Assembly: GCA_963741305.1 (NCBI GenBank)
Contig: CAVUHL010000003.1
Coordinates: forward strand, 3,596,001 to 3,660,000
DNA length: 64,000 nucleotides
Source: DATMER01 sp963741305
GTDB lineage: Bacteria; Acidobacteriota; Thermoanaerobaculia; Multivoradales; UBA5704
Direction: 5' to 3'
Below the pieces are notes generated by a model, which was not told the origin of the DNA, searched no databases, and saw only the letters and a program-made list of their open reading frames with translations. Below, in pieces: positions 35,032-42,909 of this stretch. Within the stretch, counting starts at the first letter, position 1, and every line of letters starts with the position of its first letter. Made by a program: the position numbers and the translations under genes.

Positions 35032-35298
35032 TCAGCCGTTCGGGTCGATGGACTTCCCGGTGTCGGACGACGGGGCTTCCGGCAGGGATTGAGGCTTCCC
35101 GTCGGGGTCGATCGACTTACCGGTGTTCTCCGTCACCCGGGTCCAGGTGCCTCCGAGGAGTCGGCCGAGTTGGGCGAGCCAGCCCTCGGCGGAGCGGATG
35201 ACGGCTGAAGAGTCCGACCCCGGGTCCCGGGGCAGGGCATGGGATACGGCGGGCAGGATGCCCAGCAGCAGGGCGAGCAAGGCGATGCGTCGAAGCAT
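35032..35298 (-). CDS. Small secreted protein with C-terminal repeat
   Basis: An 88-residue exported protein: signal peptide MLRRIALLALLLGILPAVSHA, then a short helical stretch (AEGWLAQLGRLLGGTW) and two copies of TGKSIDP(D/N)G at the C-terminus. The ATG at 35298 has GGAGG upstream. No family recognised. It lies 119 bases upstream of the TPR/anti-sigma-like gene on the same strand and may be its partner. Confidence 0.65.
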   Translation of the reverse strand: MLRRIALLALLLGILPAVSHALPRDPGSDSSAVIRSAEGWLAQLGRLLGGTWTRVTENTGKSIDPDGKPQSLPEAPSSDTGKSIDPNG

Positions 35299-35430
35299 GG
35301 AGGAGACCTCCTCGAAGGCCGGCCTCCGGAAGGGCGGCATTGCCCCCGAAGCCTGCCTTCAGAAAGAAGGGTGCCTCAGAAACGCCGGTCACGCGTCGAG
35401 AACCAAGCCCGGATGCTTCCCGGGCCTTCC

Positions 35431-35642
35431 GGGGGACTTCCCGGACGATCCGGGCAACTGCCCGGACGATTCGGGAACCTTCCCGGATGATCTGGGCAAC
35501 TGCCCGGACGATTCGGGAACCTTCCCGGATGATCTGGGCAACTGCCCGGATGGTTCGGGAACCTTCCCGGATGATCTGGGCAGCTGCCCGGATCGTCCGG
35601 GTAGCTGCCCAACTCTTTCGGGCAACTGCCCGGATCGTCCGG
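35431..35642. repeat. 21-bp tandem repeat array, left part
   Basis: Ten tandem 21-base units in two alternating types, close to GGGCAACTGCCCGGACGATTC and GGGAACCTTCCCGGATGATCT, giving a 42-base higher period. Each unit contains short palindromes (GGGCAACTGCCC-like, CCCGGATCGTCCGGG-like). The array is cut after the first bases of a unit by the IS3 element and resumes beyond it in the same phase. Confidence 0.9.
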
Positions 35643-35775
35643 TGGACCTGCCCCGGTTTTGTGGACAGTTTAGGAATCGGGTCTTCTCCTCTTGTCTTCG
35701 GGGGGCCTGGGGGGCAGAGCCCCCCAGCACCAAGGTCCTACGGAAACGCGTAGCGCGCCTCGACTTAGCTTCATG

Positions 35776-36621
35776 CTAGGCAGCCTTCTTCTGCTTCTCG
35801 AACTCGGCCGGGCTCAGATAGCCAAGCGACGAGTGCCGGCGGTGGAGGTTGTACCAGCCCTCGAGGAACTCGAAGATGGCCCTACGCGCTTCCTCATGGT
35901 TTTTGAAACGCCGCCGATCGAGCAACTCGCACTCCAGCGTCGCAAAGAAGCTCTCGCACATGGCGTTGTCGAAGCAGTCGCCCACCGAGCCCATCGACGG
36001 ACGCACTCCAGCTTTGCGGCAGCGTAGTCCAAAGGCGATGGAGGTGTATTGCGTACCCTGGTCGGAGTGGTGAATTACCCCTTTGGGCCGGCGCTGCTCA
36101 AGGGCCATGTTGAGAGCCTCCAGGACCAGTTCGGTGCGCAGATGCGTCGCCATCGACCAGCCCACCACCCGACGGCTCCAGGCATCCAACACCACTGCCA
36201 AGTACAGGAAGCCTGCCCAGGTCGGGATGTAGGTGATGTCGGCTACCCATAGTCGATCCCGGCCCTCGGCCGAGAAGTTTCTTTCCACCAGGTCCGGAGC
36301 TGGTCGGACCCTCTTGTCGCTGACCGTGGTAGTAGCCCACCGGCGACGGCTGGCTCCCTGCAAGCCCGCTTCGCGCATCAGGCGGGCCACTCGCTTGCGG
36401 CCGACTGGGATGCCCGAAGCCACGAGCTCGGCGCGAATCCGCGGTGACCCATAGGTCCCGCGGGAGCGTTCATGGATCAACCGGATCTGCTTGAGAAGCT
36501 CCTCGTCACTCTCGGCTCGCCGCGACCGCGGCCGATGCGACCACACGTAGTACCCGCTGGCGGAGACACCCAGCAGGCGACACATCCTCCTGACGCTGTA
36601 CATGGCCTGGTTGACTCTCAC
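35776..36621 (-). CDS. IS3-family transposase OrfB (DDE catalytic subunit)
   Basis: A 281-residue integrase-core protein. The DDE residues are visible in LWVADITYIPTW, IHHSDQGTQYTS and NAMCESFFATLE, with the usual terminal LHRRHSSLGYLSPAEFE. It starts at GTG overlapping the orfA stop (GTGA), so expression is by coupling or by programmed -1 frameshifting to an OrfAB fusion, as known in the family. The N-terminus has a helix-turn-helix-type helper region (RRMCRLLGVSASGYYVW). Complete. Confidence 0.93.
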   Translation of the reverse strand: MRVNQAMYSVRRMCRLLGVSASGYYVWSHRPRSRRAESDEELLKQIRLIHERSRGTYGSPRIRAELVASGIPVGRKRVARLMREAGLQGASRRRWATTTVSDKRVRPAPDLVERNFSAEGRDRLWVADITYIPTWAGFLYLAVVLDAWSRRVVGWSMATHLRTELVLEALNMALEQRRPKGVIHHSDQGTQYTSIAFGLRCRKAGVRPSMGSVGDCFDNAMCESFFATLECELLDRRRFKNHEEARRAIFEFLEGWYNLHRRHSSLGYLSPAEFEKQKKAA

Positions 36622-36935
36622 GAATCTGAAGACCTTGGTGGGATCGATCCGGTCTCCCGAGCAAACCAGGCCGCGGCTTTTGACAAGATATCTCGCTCTT
36701 CTTGCAGGCGCCGGTTCTCACGCCGCAAACGGCTCAGCTCCTCACGCTCGACACTCGTCAAACCCTCTTCGCGATGACCCTCCTCCGGATCACTCTGCCG
36801 TACCCAAGCCCGGATCGAATCAGCTGACGGTTCATACTCACGAGACAGGGCTTCCGGCGTGCGGCCAGACCGCACCAAATCTACCATCTGACGTCGGAAC
36901 TCGAAAGAATACGGGGGTCTACCTCTTGCCATCAT
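36618..36935 (-). CDS. IS3-family transposase OrfA (DNA-binding subunit)
   Basis: A 105-residue helix-turn-helix protein: FEFRRQMVDLVRSGRTPEALSREYEPSADSIRAWVRQ followed by a leucine-rich coiled coil (LRRENRRLQEERDILSKAAAW). It binds the IS ends. The ATG at 36935 has AAGGAG 4 bases upstream and is followed directly by a second ATG. It overlaps orfB by 4 bases. Confidence 0.92.
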   Translation of the reverse strand: MMARGRPPYSFEFRRQMVDLVRSGRTPEALSREYEPSADSIRAWVRQSDPEEGHREEGLTSVEREELSRLRRENRRLQEERDILSKAAAWFARETGSIPPRSSDS

Positions 36936-36986
36936 GGAACTCCTTATCCCTAAGGATGACGAGTCCACGAAACCGGGTCAACTTCA

Positions 36987-37512
36987 CGGGCAGCTGCCCA
37001 ACTCTTTCGGGCGACTGCCCGGATCGTCCGGGTAGCTGCCCAACTCTTTCGGGCAACTGCCCGGATCGTCCGGGTAGCTGCCCAACTCTTTCGGGCAACT
37101 GCCCGGATCGTCCGGGTAGCTGCCCAAGTCGTCCGGGCAACTGCCCGGATCGTCCGGGAAGCTGCCCAACTCTTTCGGGCAACTACCCAGATCGTCCGGG
37201 AAGCTGCCCAACTCTTTCGGGCAACTACCCAGATCGTCCGGGCAGCTGCCCAAGTCGTCCGGGCAGCTGCCCAAGTCATCCGGGCAGCCGCCCAAGTCGT
37301 CCGGGCAGCCGCCCAAGTCGTCCGGGCAGCTGCCCAAGTCGTCCGGGCAGCCGCCCAAGTCGTCCGGGCAGCCGCCCAAGTCGTCCGGGCAGCCGCCCAA
37401 GTCGTCCGGGCAGCCGCCCAAGTCGCCCGGGCAGCCGCCCAAGTTGTCCGGGTAGCTGCCCGAGTCGTCCGGGCAGCCGCCCAGGTTGTCCGGGTAGCTG
37501 CCCGAACCGGCA
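36987..37512. repeat. 21-bp tandem repeat array, right part
   Basis: Twenty-four full 21-base units from 36988 plus a partial one. The first units alternate two types (GGGTAGCTGCCCAACTCTTTC and GGGCAACTGCCCGGATCGTCC); later units become nearly uniform, close to GGGCAGCCGCCCAAGTCGTCC. The phase continues exactly from the left part once one copy of the CGG duplication is removed. Because 21 is a multiple of three, long open frames exist on both strands (for example repeated GGCPDDL), but I regard these as a by-product. Confidence 0.92.
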
Positions 37513-37544
37513 GGAGAGCTTCCCGGGCAAGCTGGGCTGGTGGC

Positions 37545-37579
37545 GTAAACAAAAAAGGGGGGCGCGGAATGCGCCCCCC
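37545..37579 (-). terminator. Rho-independent terminator of the 37610 gene
   Basis: A 9-bp stem GGGGGGCGC / GCGCCCCCC (37557-37565, 37571-37579) with loop GGAAT and, on the minus strand, a following TTTTTTGTTT. It ends the gene that stops at 37610 and insulates it from the tandem array. Confidence 0.93.
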
Positions 37580-37609
37580 TGGGAAGGATGTGGATGTGAT
37601 GCGGGGATT

Positions 37610-37990
37610 CTACTCAGCGGTGGCAGGGGCCGGCGCTTCGGGCAGCGGCACTTCCGGCTCCTTCTTCTTCCGGGACTTGCCGCGGAACGGCTTCAGGCCG
37701 AACTCGACGAGCTTCTCCGAATCCGGCCCGAAGAGCTCCCGGATCGCGACACGCAGCACCGTCGCCAGCCGCTGCGCCTCCCTCAGCTCCTCCTCGAACT
37801 GACGGGAGGCCTCCTGCTTGGCCGCAGTCAGCGCCGCCTGCTCCCGATTGCGCTCCTGCGCCCCGCTCACCAAACCGCTGAACTTGACGCGGCTCTCTTC
37901 GTACGGAGTGAGCTTGTCCACGTTGGCCAGCAAGGCCTCCTTGAACCGCTGCAAGTCACCTAACGTCTCCATCTTGTTGCTGGTTGCCAT
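37610..37990 (-). CDS. Small coiled-coil hypothetical protein
   Basis: A 126-residue soluble protein starting MATSNKMETLGDLQRFKEALLAN, with AAGGAGAG 5 bases upstream of the ATG. A long helical or coiled-coil stretch (GAQERNREQAALTAAKQEAS, REAQRLATVLRVAIRELF) precedes a basic patch GKSRKKK and a Pro/Ala-rich tail. No family recognised; not a membrane protein. Confidence 0.65.
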   Translation of the reverse strand: MATSNKMETLGDLQRFKEALLANVDKLTPYEESRVKFSGLVSGAQERNREQAALTAAKQEASRQFEEELREAQRLATVLRVAIRELFGPDSEKLVEFGLKPFRGKSRKKKEPEVPLPEAPAPATAE

Positions 37991-38081
37991 CGGTCTCTCC
38001 TTGATCCCTATGAATACGGCGCCAGAATTGACGCCGCTGTGGGGCTCGCTCAGGGATCGTACTGCGACTCGAACTGGAGTC

Positions 38082-38672
38082 TTATACGGGAGAGTGCCGC
38101 AAACCGTTTGGGGTAGCACCGGCCACTGGAACCTCGTACCGCAGCTCGGCGAAGCCCGGGCCGAACTGCTGGACAGAAACGAGCCTGAGGGAGGGCGACG
38201 TGATCTGGCGCGGCAGCAGCGGCTTGCCCGAACCCAGAGTGACCGAGCCGACCTGGACGATGATCTCGTCGAGGAGGCCGGCGTCGTAGAACTGCCCGAC
38301 CAGGCCGCCGCCGCCCACCAGCCAGACATTCCTGCCGTTCGCGGCGGCCCGCATCTGGTCGTGCGCGGGGCGAACGTCCCCGTGCACGAACCGGATGTCC
38401 GCGCCGGGGATGCCCGGAAGCCCGCGATGGGAGAAGACCCATGCCGGCTGGTCGTACGGCCACTTGCCCGGAGCTTCCGAACCGGGCTTGATGACGTGCC
38501 GCAACATCCACTCATAGGTCGCCGAGCCCATGGCGAGAGCGCCCACTTCCTGGATGAACCGCGGGTAGCTCGTCTCGTTCACGTCTCCGAGAGGGAACAG
38601 CCACTCGAGCGAGTCGTCCGCGGTCGCGATGAAGCCGTCGAGGCTCGCTGCCGTGTAGTACTGAGTTCGCAT
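38082..38672 (-). CDS. Dihydrofolate reductase-family (RibD C-terminal-like) protein
   Basis: A 196-residue protein with the RibD_C/DHFR-like fold: MRTQYYTAASLDGFIATADD at the start, LAMGSATYEWML near 47, YDQPAWVFSHR near 73 and VWLVGGGGLVGQFYDAGLLDEI near 115-137 (NADPH-binding glycine run). Members reduce pteridine- or flavin-like substrates; the natural substrate here is unknown. The ATG at 38672 opens the typical family N-terminus. Confidence 0.88.
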   Translation of the reverse strand: MRTQYYTAASLDGFIATADDSLEWLFPLGDVNETSYPRFIQEVGALAMGSATYEWMLRHVIKPGSEAPGKWPYDQPAWVFSHRGLPGIPGADIRFVHGDVRPAHDQMRAAANGRNVWLVGGGGLVGQFYDAGLLDEIIVQVGSVTLGSGKPLLPRQITSPSLRLVSVQQFGPGFAELRYEVPVAGATPNGLRHSPV

Positions 38673-38704
38673 GCATCACCTCCGGATAAGCAGTCGAAGT
38701 GACA

Positions 38705-38763
38705 TGTAGGGGCGGCCCTTGTGGCCGCCCTCCGGAAGGGCACCCACAAGGGATGCCCCTACA
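38705..38763. repeat. 59-bp imperfect palindrome
   Basis: TGTAGGGGC...GCCCTTGTGG on one side and CCCACAAGGG...GCCCCTACA on the other can form a long hairpin around CCGGAAGGG. It covers the recO stop and may act as a terminator or a REP-type repeat; a T-run is lacking. Confidence 0.75.
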
Positions 38764-39523
38764 GCGACGCGCGCGTCTGCTGGATCACTTCGTAGCTGCG
38801 CAGCTCGTGCTGGAGGAAGTGCCGGCGCACGCGGGCGCAGATCTCTTCCACTTCCCGCAGCACTCTCACAGATGGCGGCCTTTCCGCCACGGCCGGGAGC
38901 GGGTCGCGGCCGATGCGCCGCAGGAATTCCAGGGTCTCGGCGCGGGCGATGTAGCCGCTCCGGCTTCCGCAATCGAGGCAGAGGAGCGTCTCGCCGTTGG
39001 AGGGGAGCACCGCTCCTGCTTCTCCATCGTCCGAAACGAACGGCCGGCCGCAGTTGGGGCAGGCTTTGGGGGATGGAAAGACTCCAGCCAGGCGCAGCAT
39101 CCAGAATTCGAAGTAGCGCGCGGCGAGGTCCCTGTCCACCCCGGCGAGGAGGGCTTCGAGGGTCGAGTCCAGGAGGCGGTAGAAGTGGTCGGCGTCGTCG
39201 TCTTCCTGGGCAAGCTCCAGGAGATGGTCGGCGAGGTAGCTGCCGAGGAGGATGCCTTCCAGGTCTTCCATCAGTTTGTTGGCCGGCCGCACCAGCTCGA
39301 CCGTGGAGATCCGGCCCAGCTCCCGCCCTTCTTTTTCGAACCAGGTGATCTCGACTTTCGCGAGCGGCTGGAGCTGCCCTCCAAAGCGGCTGTGCTTGGC
39401 GCGGGCTCCCTGGGCGACGCCTTTCTTCTTGCCGCGCTCCCGGGTCAGAAAGGTGACGATCCGGTCTTTGTCGTGGAGGTTCAGGACGTCGAGGATGATC
39501 GCCTCGGCGCTCGTCAGACCCAC
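38759..39523 (-). CDS. recO: DNA repair protein RecO
   Basis: Recombination mediator that anneals single strands and, with RecF and RecR, loads RecA on gaps. The 254-residue protein has the N-terminal OB fold (EAIILDVLNLHDKDRIVTFLT, RERGKKKGVAQGARAKHSRFGG), a helical middle and a Cys4 zinc finger (CPNCGRPF, CLDCGSRSG) near 158-185. Length is normal. It starts 1 base after the mgtE stop, so the two form an operon. Confidence 0.92.
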   Translation of the reverse strand: MGLTSAEAIILDVLNLHDKDRIVTFLTRERGKKKGVAQGARAKHSRFGGQLQPLAKVEITWFEKEGRELGRISTVELVRPANKLMEDLEGILLGSYLADHLLELAQEDDDADHFYRLLDSTLEALLAGVDRDLAARYFEFWMLRLAGVFPSPKACPNCGRPFVSDDGEAGAVLPSNGETLLCLDCGSRSGYIARAETLEFLRRIGRDPLPAVAERPPSVRVLREVEEICARVRRHFLQHELRSYEVIQQTRASL

Positions 39524-39524
39524 T

Positions 39525-40919
39525 TCATTTCACCAGGTATTGGATCAGCAGCGAGGCCAATCCGAAGTAGATCAGGATGCCGGTGATGTCGTTGCTCGTG
39601 GTGACCAGCGGGCCGGCGGCCACGGCCGGATCGACTCCCAGCCGCTCGAAGAGCAGGGGGATCATGACGCCGTTGAGCGAGGCCACCAGGATCGCGAAGA
39701 ACATGGCCCCGGCCACCACCAGCGAGTAGGCCGGATTGCGCTGGAGCGCCAGGGCCACCGTCCCGGCCACGACGCCGGTGGCGATCCCGAGCAGGGCTCC
39801 GACTTTCATCTGCTGCCAGAGGTAGTGGCGGATGCGCCCGCCGTCGAGCTCGATGCGGCCGGTGGCGAGGCCGCGCACCGTGATCGTGGAGGTCTGCGTG
39901 CCGCTGTTGCCGCCCATGCCCATGACCACGGGCACGAAGGCGAGGAGGAACAGCGCGTCGTGAAAAGTGATTTGAAAGTGTTGCAGGAGGAGCCCGGTGA
40001 TCACGCCGCCCACCAGGTTCACCAGCAGCCAGGGAAGACGGATGCTCGCCACCTTGATCGAGCGTTCCTGGTAGAGCAGCTCGTCTTCGGAGGTGCCGGC
40101 GATGCGGAGGATGTCTTCGTTGGCTTCTTCTTTGACGACGTCGATGATGTCATCGAGCGTGACGATGCCGACCAGCCGGTTTTCGCTGTCCACCACGGGT
40201 ACGGCGAGGAGGTCGTGGCGGGCGGCGACCGCGGCCACTTCCTCTTGATCGGTGTCGGTGTGCACCCGGATGATGTCGCGCTGCATGATCCCGCCGAGCC
40301 GCTGGTCGGGCCGGGAGAGCAGGAGCTGGCGCAGCGAGGTCACTCCCAGCAGGCGCTTGTCGCTGTCGACGATGTACAGGTAATAGATCATCTCGACGTC
40401 GCGCTTTTCCTGGATGGCGGCGATGGCCTGGCGCACCTGGCTCGATTCGGGGAGCGCGAAGAATTCGGGGTCCATGATGCGCCCGGCCGTGTCGTCCTCG
40501 TAGGTGAGGTGGGGGCGCATCTCGGACATCTGCTGGGGATCGACGAGCCGGAGCACTTGCTCTTTCTTGTCTTCCGGCAGGGAGTCGATGACGTAGACCG
40601 CGTCATCGACCGCGGCCGAGTCGAGGATCTCGGCGATGACTTCGGGCGGGAGCTTTTCGAGCAGTTCCAGGCGCTGGGGGGCTTCGAGGTCGGAGAGGAC
40701 GTCGCCGGCGGTGTCCGGGTATTCCTCGGTGACGATCTGGAAGACGTGCAGGCGCTCGGCGGGAGTCAGGCTGCCGAGGAGGACCGGCATGTCGCCGGGG
40801 CGCACTTTCGAGAGGAGGCGCGTGATGTCCGCGCGCTTGCCTCGCCGGACCAGCCGGCGCAGAGCCTCGGCCAGCAGCTCATCGGAGCGGGATGTATTGG
40901 ACGAGGAGACGGCTTCCAT
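39525..40919 (-). CDS. mgtE: Magnesium transporter MgtE
   Basis: A 464-residue Mg2+ channel of the inner membrane. It has the N-terminal MgtE_N helical domain (LLSKVRPGDMPVLLGSLTP onward), two CBS domains at about 150-265 (GVTSLRQLLLSRPDQRL, VVDSENRLVGIVTLDDIIDVV) that sense Mg2+, and five transmembrane helices from about 320 (LPWLLVNLVGGVITGLLL, VPVVMGMGGNSGTQTSTI). The family motif GGNSGTQ is intact. A longer upstream open frame exists but lacks MgtE-like sequence, so the ATG at 40919 is used. Confidence 0.93.
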   Translation of the reverse strand: MEAVSSSNTSRSDELLAEALRRLVRRGKRADITRLLSKVRPGDMPVLLGSLTPAERLHVFQIVTEEYPDTAGDVLSDLEAPQRLELLEKLPPEVIAEILDSAAVDDAVYVIDSLPEDKKEQVLRLVDPQQMSEMRPHLTYEDDTAGRIMDPEFFALPESSQVRQAIAAIQEKRDVEMIYYLYIVDSDKRLLGVTSLRQLLLSRPDQRLGGIMQRDIIRVHTDTDQEEVAAVAARHDLLAVPVVDSENRLVGIVTLDDIIDVVKEEANEDILRIAGTSEDELLYQERSIKVASIRLPWLLVNLVGGVITGLLLQHFQITFHDALFLLAFVPVVMGMGGNSGTQTSTITVRGLATGRIELDGGRIRHYLWQQMKVGALLGIATGVVAGTVALALQRNPAYSLVVAGAMFFAILVASLNGVMIPLLFERLGVDPAVAAGPLVTTSNDITGILIYFGLASLLIQYLVK

Positions 40920-41018
40920 GGTTGGGCCGATGCTAGCACCGGTACGCTCCCGTTCGATGGGCCCGTTCGATGGGCTCGTTCGATGGGATAGGATGAAAAG
41001 CCTTTCGAAGGAGCCCGA

Positions 41019-42488
41019 ATGCCGCCTGGAGCCGATCCGTTCCTCGTCATCCTTGCCCTGGTTGGAGCCGTGATCGTCGTCTCGGCCCTGCTCTCGGGGC
41101 TGATCGAGCGCAGCGGCGTGCCGCAGATGGGAGTGCTCCTGGCCCTGGGCGCCATCCTCGGCCCCTTCGGGCTGGGATTCATCGATACCAGGCTCGATTC
41201 GCCCATGCTGCGGGTGGTGTCGATGCTCAGCCTGGCGCTGGTGTTGTTCACCGATGCCCTCTCCCTGAGCCTGCCGGAGATCCGCAGGCATGCCAGGCTC
41301 GCGCTCCTGGTGGTGGGACCCGGGACGGTGCTTTCGGCGGTGCTGATCACCGTCGCGGGACATTTTCTCCTCGGCTTGTCCTGGCCGCTGGCGGCGATCC
41401 TGGGCGCGGCGCTGGCGTCCACCGATCCGGTGCTGCTGCGCGGCCTGATGCGCCGGCCGGAGCTCCCTTCCTCCACCCGGCTCGCCCTCCGCCTGGAGAG
41501 CGGCTTGAACGACGTGGTGCTCCTGCCGATCGTGCTGGTGGCCATGGCGCTCCTGGGCGGCCATGCCCTGGAGGAGCCCGGGGCGGGCTCGCGGATGGCG
41601 TTGCAGCTCTTCCTCCTCGGGCCGGGAGCCGGGGTGGCGATCGGCCTTCTCGGCGTGGCGACGCTGGACCTCGTCCGCCGGCGCCTGGGTGTCCGCCGCG
41701 ATTACGAGTCGCTCTATTCTCTCGGGATCTGCTTCGCGGCTTTCGCGGCGGCCGAGTCGGTCCATGGCAGCGGCTTCCTGGCTGCCTTTGCCGCGGGCAT
41801 GACCATCTCGATTTTCGACGTGGAGCTCTGCGACTGCTTCCGGGAGTACGGCGAAACAACGGCCGAGCTGGCTCTCCTCTTCACCTTCGTGCTGCTCGGC
41901 ACCTCGCTGATCTGGACGGGGCTCGGGACGGCCGGCGGCGCCGAGTGGCTGTTCGCGGTGATCTGCCTGCTGGTGCGGCCGCTGGTCCTCCTGATCTCGC
42001 TGAAGCCCGCGCACCTCGACCGCCACAGCCTGTTCCTCATTGCCTGGTACGGTCCCCGGGGCTTGAGCTCGCTGCTGCTGGTGCTGCTGGCGGTGTTCGC
42101 CCGCACCCCGGGCAGCGTGCGGCTCTTCGAGCTGTGCAGCCTGGTCGTGCTGCTGTCGGTGGTCCTGCACGGTGGATCGCTGATGTTCGCCGGCAGGAAG
42201 AAGGGGAGAGAGCCCGCTCCCCTGCCGGCCACTCCGTCCGGCGGCGCTCCGTCCCCGCTCCGGGTGGTTTCGGAGAGTCTGCCGGAGAGCATCGAGATCC
42301 CGGAGCTGCAGCGCCTGCAGGCCGCGGGAGAGCCGGTGGCCGTCCTGGACGTGCGGATCCTCCGCTCGCTGGAGTCGAGCGACATGAGGGCGGTGGGCGC
42401 CGTCCGCGTGGATCCGGAGCGGCCGGCGCAGGAGGCGGAGCGGCTGAAGCTGCCCAGGGAGGCCTGGCTGATCGCCTTCTGTGCCTGA
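41019..42488 (+). CDS. CPA1-type Na+/H+ antiporter with truncated or recoded C-terminal rhodanese domain
   Basis: A 489-residue product to the TGA. About twelve membrane segments span 8-385; the CPA1 pattern is seen in LGAALASTDPVLLRGL and LRLESGLNDVVLLPIV (the conserved acidic residue of the antiporter site). From about 425 the tail is a rhodanese domain (PESIEIPELQRLQAAGEPVA, VLDVR), ending at IAFCA just where the catalytic loop lies. The reading frame continues past the TGA for 44 codons with the missing half of the rhodanese fold, so the domain is either recoded or broken. AAGGAG precedes the ATG. Antiporter family assignment is strong. Confidence 0.9.
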   Translation: MPPGADPFLVILALVGAVIVVSALLSGLIERSGVPQMGVLLALGAILGPFGLGFIDTRLDSPMLRVVSMLSLALVLFTDALSLSLPEIRRHARLALLVVGPGTVLSAVLITVAGHFLLGLSWPLAAILGAALASTDPVLLRGLMRRPELPSSTRLALRLESGLNDVVLLPIVLVAMALLGGHALEEPGAGSRMALQLFLLGPGAGVAIGLLGVATLDLVRRRLGVRRDYESLYSLGICFAAFAAAESVHGSGFLAAFAAGMTISIFDVELCDCFREYGETTAELALLFTFVLLGTSLIWTGLGTAGGAEWLFAVICLLVRPLVLLISLKPAHLDRHSLFLIAWYGPRGLSSLLLVLLAVFARTPGSVRLFELCSLVVLLSVVLHGGSLMFAGRKKGREPAPLPATPSGGAPSPLRVVSESLPESIEIPELQRLQAAGEPVAVLDVRILRSLESSDMRAVGAVRVDPERPAQEAERLKLPREAWLIAFCA

Positions 42489-42623
42489 CAGAACGAAGCC
42501 ACGAGCGCCCGTGTGGCGCTCGACCTCAGGAGGGCAGGCTGGCCGCGGGCGATTGCGCTCAAGGGTGGATGGGAAGCCTGGCAGGAGGCCGGGCTGCCCA
42601 CGGAGCCCGCGCGGGCGGCGTAG
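42489..42623 (+). other. In-frame rhodanese continuation after TGA (possible Sec read-through)
   Basis: Directly after the TGA at 42486-42488 the same frame reads QNEATSARVALDLRRAGW and then KGGWEAWQEAGLP before TAG at 42621. These are the expected second half of a rhodanese domain. In related rhodanese tails the loop reads YC-x-C-P-N-E-A-T-S, so the TGA stands where the second Cys is normal. This is what a Cys-to-Sec replacement looks like, but also what a TGC/TGT to TGA nonsense mutation or a sequencing error would look like. Confidence 0.6.
42502..42522 (+). promoter_or_regulatory. SECIS-like hairpin behind the in-frame TGA
   Basis: A perfect 8-bp stem CGAGCGCC / GGCGCTCG with loop CGTGT. 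The loop begins 21 bases after the TGA. Bacterial SECIS elements lie within the coding region right after the UGA, with a short stem and a G among the first loop bases at a distance of about 16-37 bases; this hairpin meets those rules. GC-rich DNA also gives such hairpins by chance. Confidence 0.4.
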
Positions 42624-42639
42624 GGGTTTGTCCGGCAGA

Positions 42640-42878
42640 GCGCCAAAGGCGCGCAGGCATAAAGCCTGGGGTTTCAACCCCAGGAAAGAGCCCACAAACC
42701 ATTCCAAGTCCCGAAGGGACGCAGGCATCAGCCCCGGGCGGCAGCCCGGGAGCGCGCATCCCCGCCGCGGGGCTCACGCCCCTGGCCCATGCCTGCGCCC
42801 TTTCAGGGCTTGGAGAATGTGGGGGAACACCCACCTGGGGTTGAAACCCCAGGCTTTATGCCTGCGCGCCTTTGGCGC
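42640..42878. repeat. REPIN-like element 1
   Basis: Two 45-bp inverted arms (42640-42684, 42834-42878) that differ at few or no bases, each holding the palindrome CCTGGGGTTTCAACCCCAGG plus GCGCGCAGGCAT and GCGCCAAAGGCGC. About 150 bases with further palindromes (CCCGGGCGGCAGCCCGGG) lie between. Closely repeated at 43426. Confidence 0.9.
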
Positions 42879-42909
42879 TTAGCCCCACCCGCCCCATAGG
42901 GAACAGATC

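Larger units (their letters stand above)
35643..36986 (-). mobile_element. Complete IS3-family insertion sequence
   Basis: 1344 bp. Ends are imperfect inverted repeats of about 24 bp starting TG and ending CA, sharing CCCGGTTTYGTGGAC. A 3-bp direct repeat CGG flanks the element (35640-35642 and 36987-36989). It contains orfA and orfB with intact motifs, so it looks recent and possibly active. The target is a unit of the 21-bp tandem array. Confidence 0.9.

Noticed and set aside
36984..37442. Protein of heptapeptide repeats (GGCPDDL) on the minus strand
   Set aside because: The 21-base period leaves long frames open on both strands; there is no ribosome site and a strong terminator precedes it.
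35431..37512. CRISPR-like array
   Set aside because: Units are contiguous 21-base tandem repeats without unique spacers, and no cas genes are present.
39525..42728. Giant minus-strand fusion reading through mgtE and opposite the antiporter
   Set aside because: Only the last 464 codons look like a protein (MgtE); the rest is antisense to the antiporter gene in GC-rich DNA.
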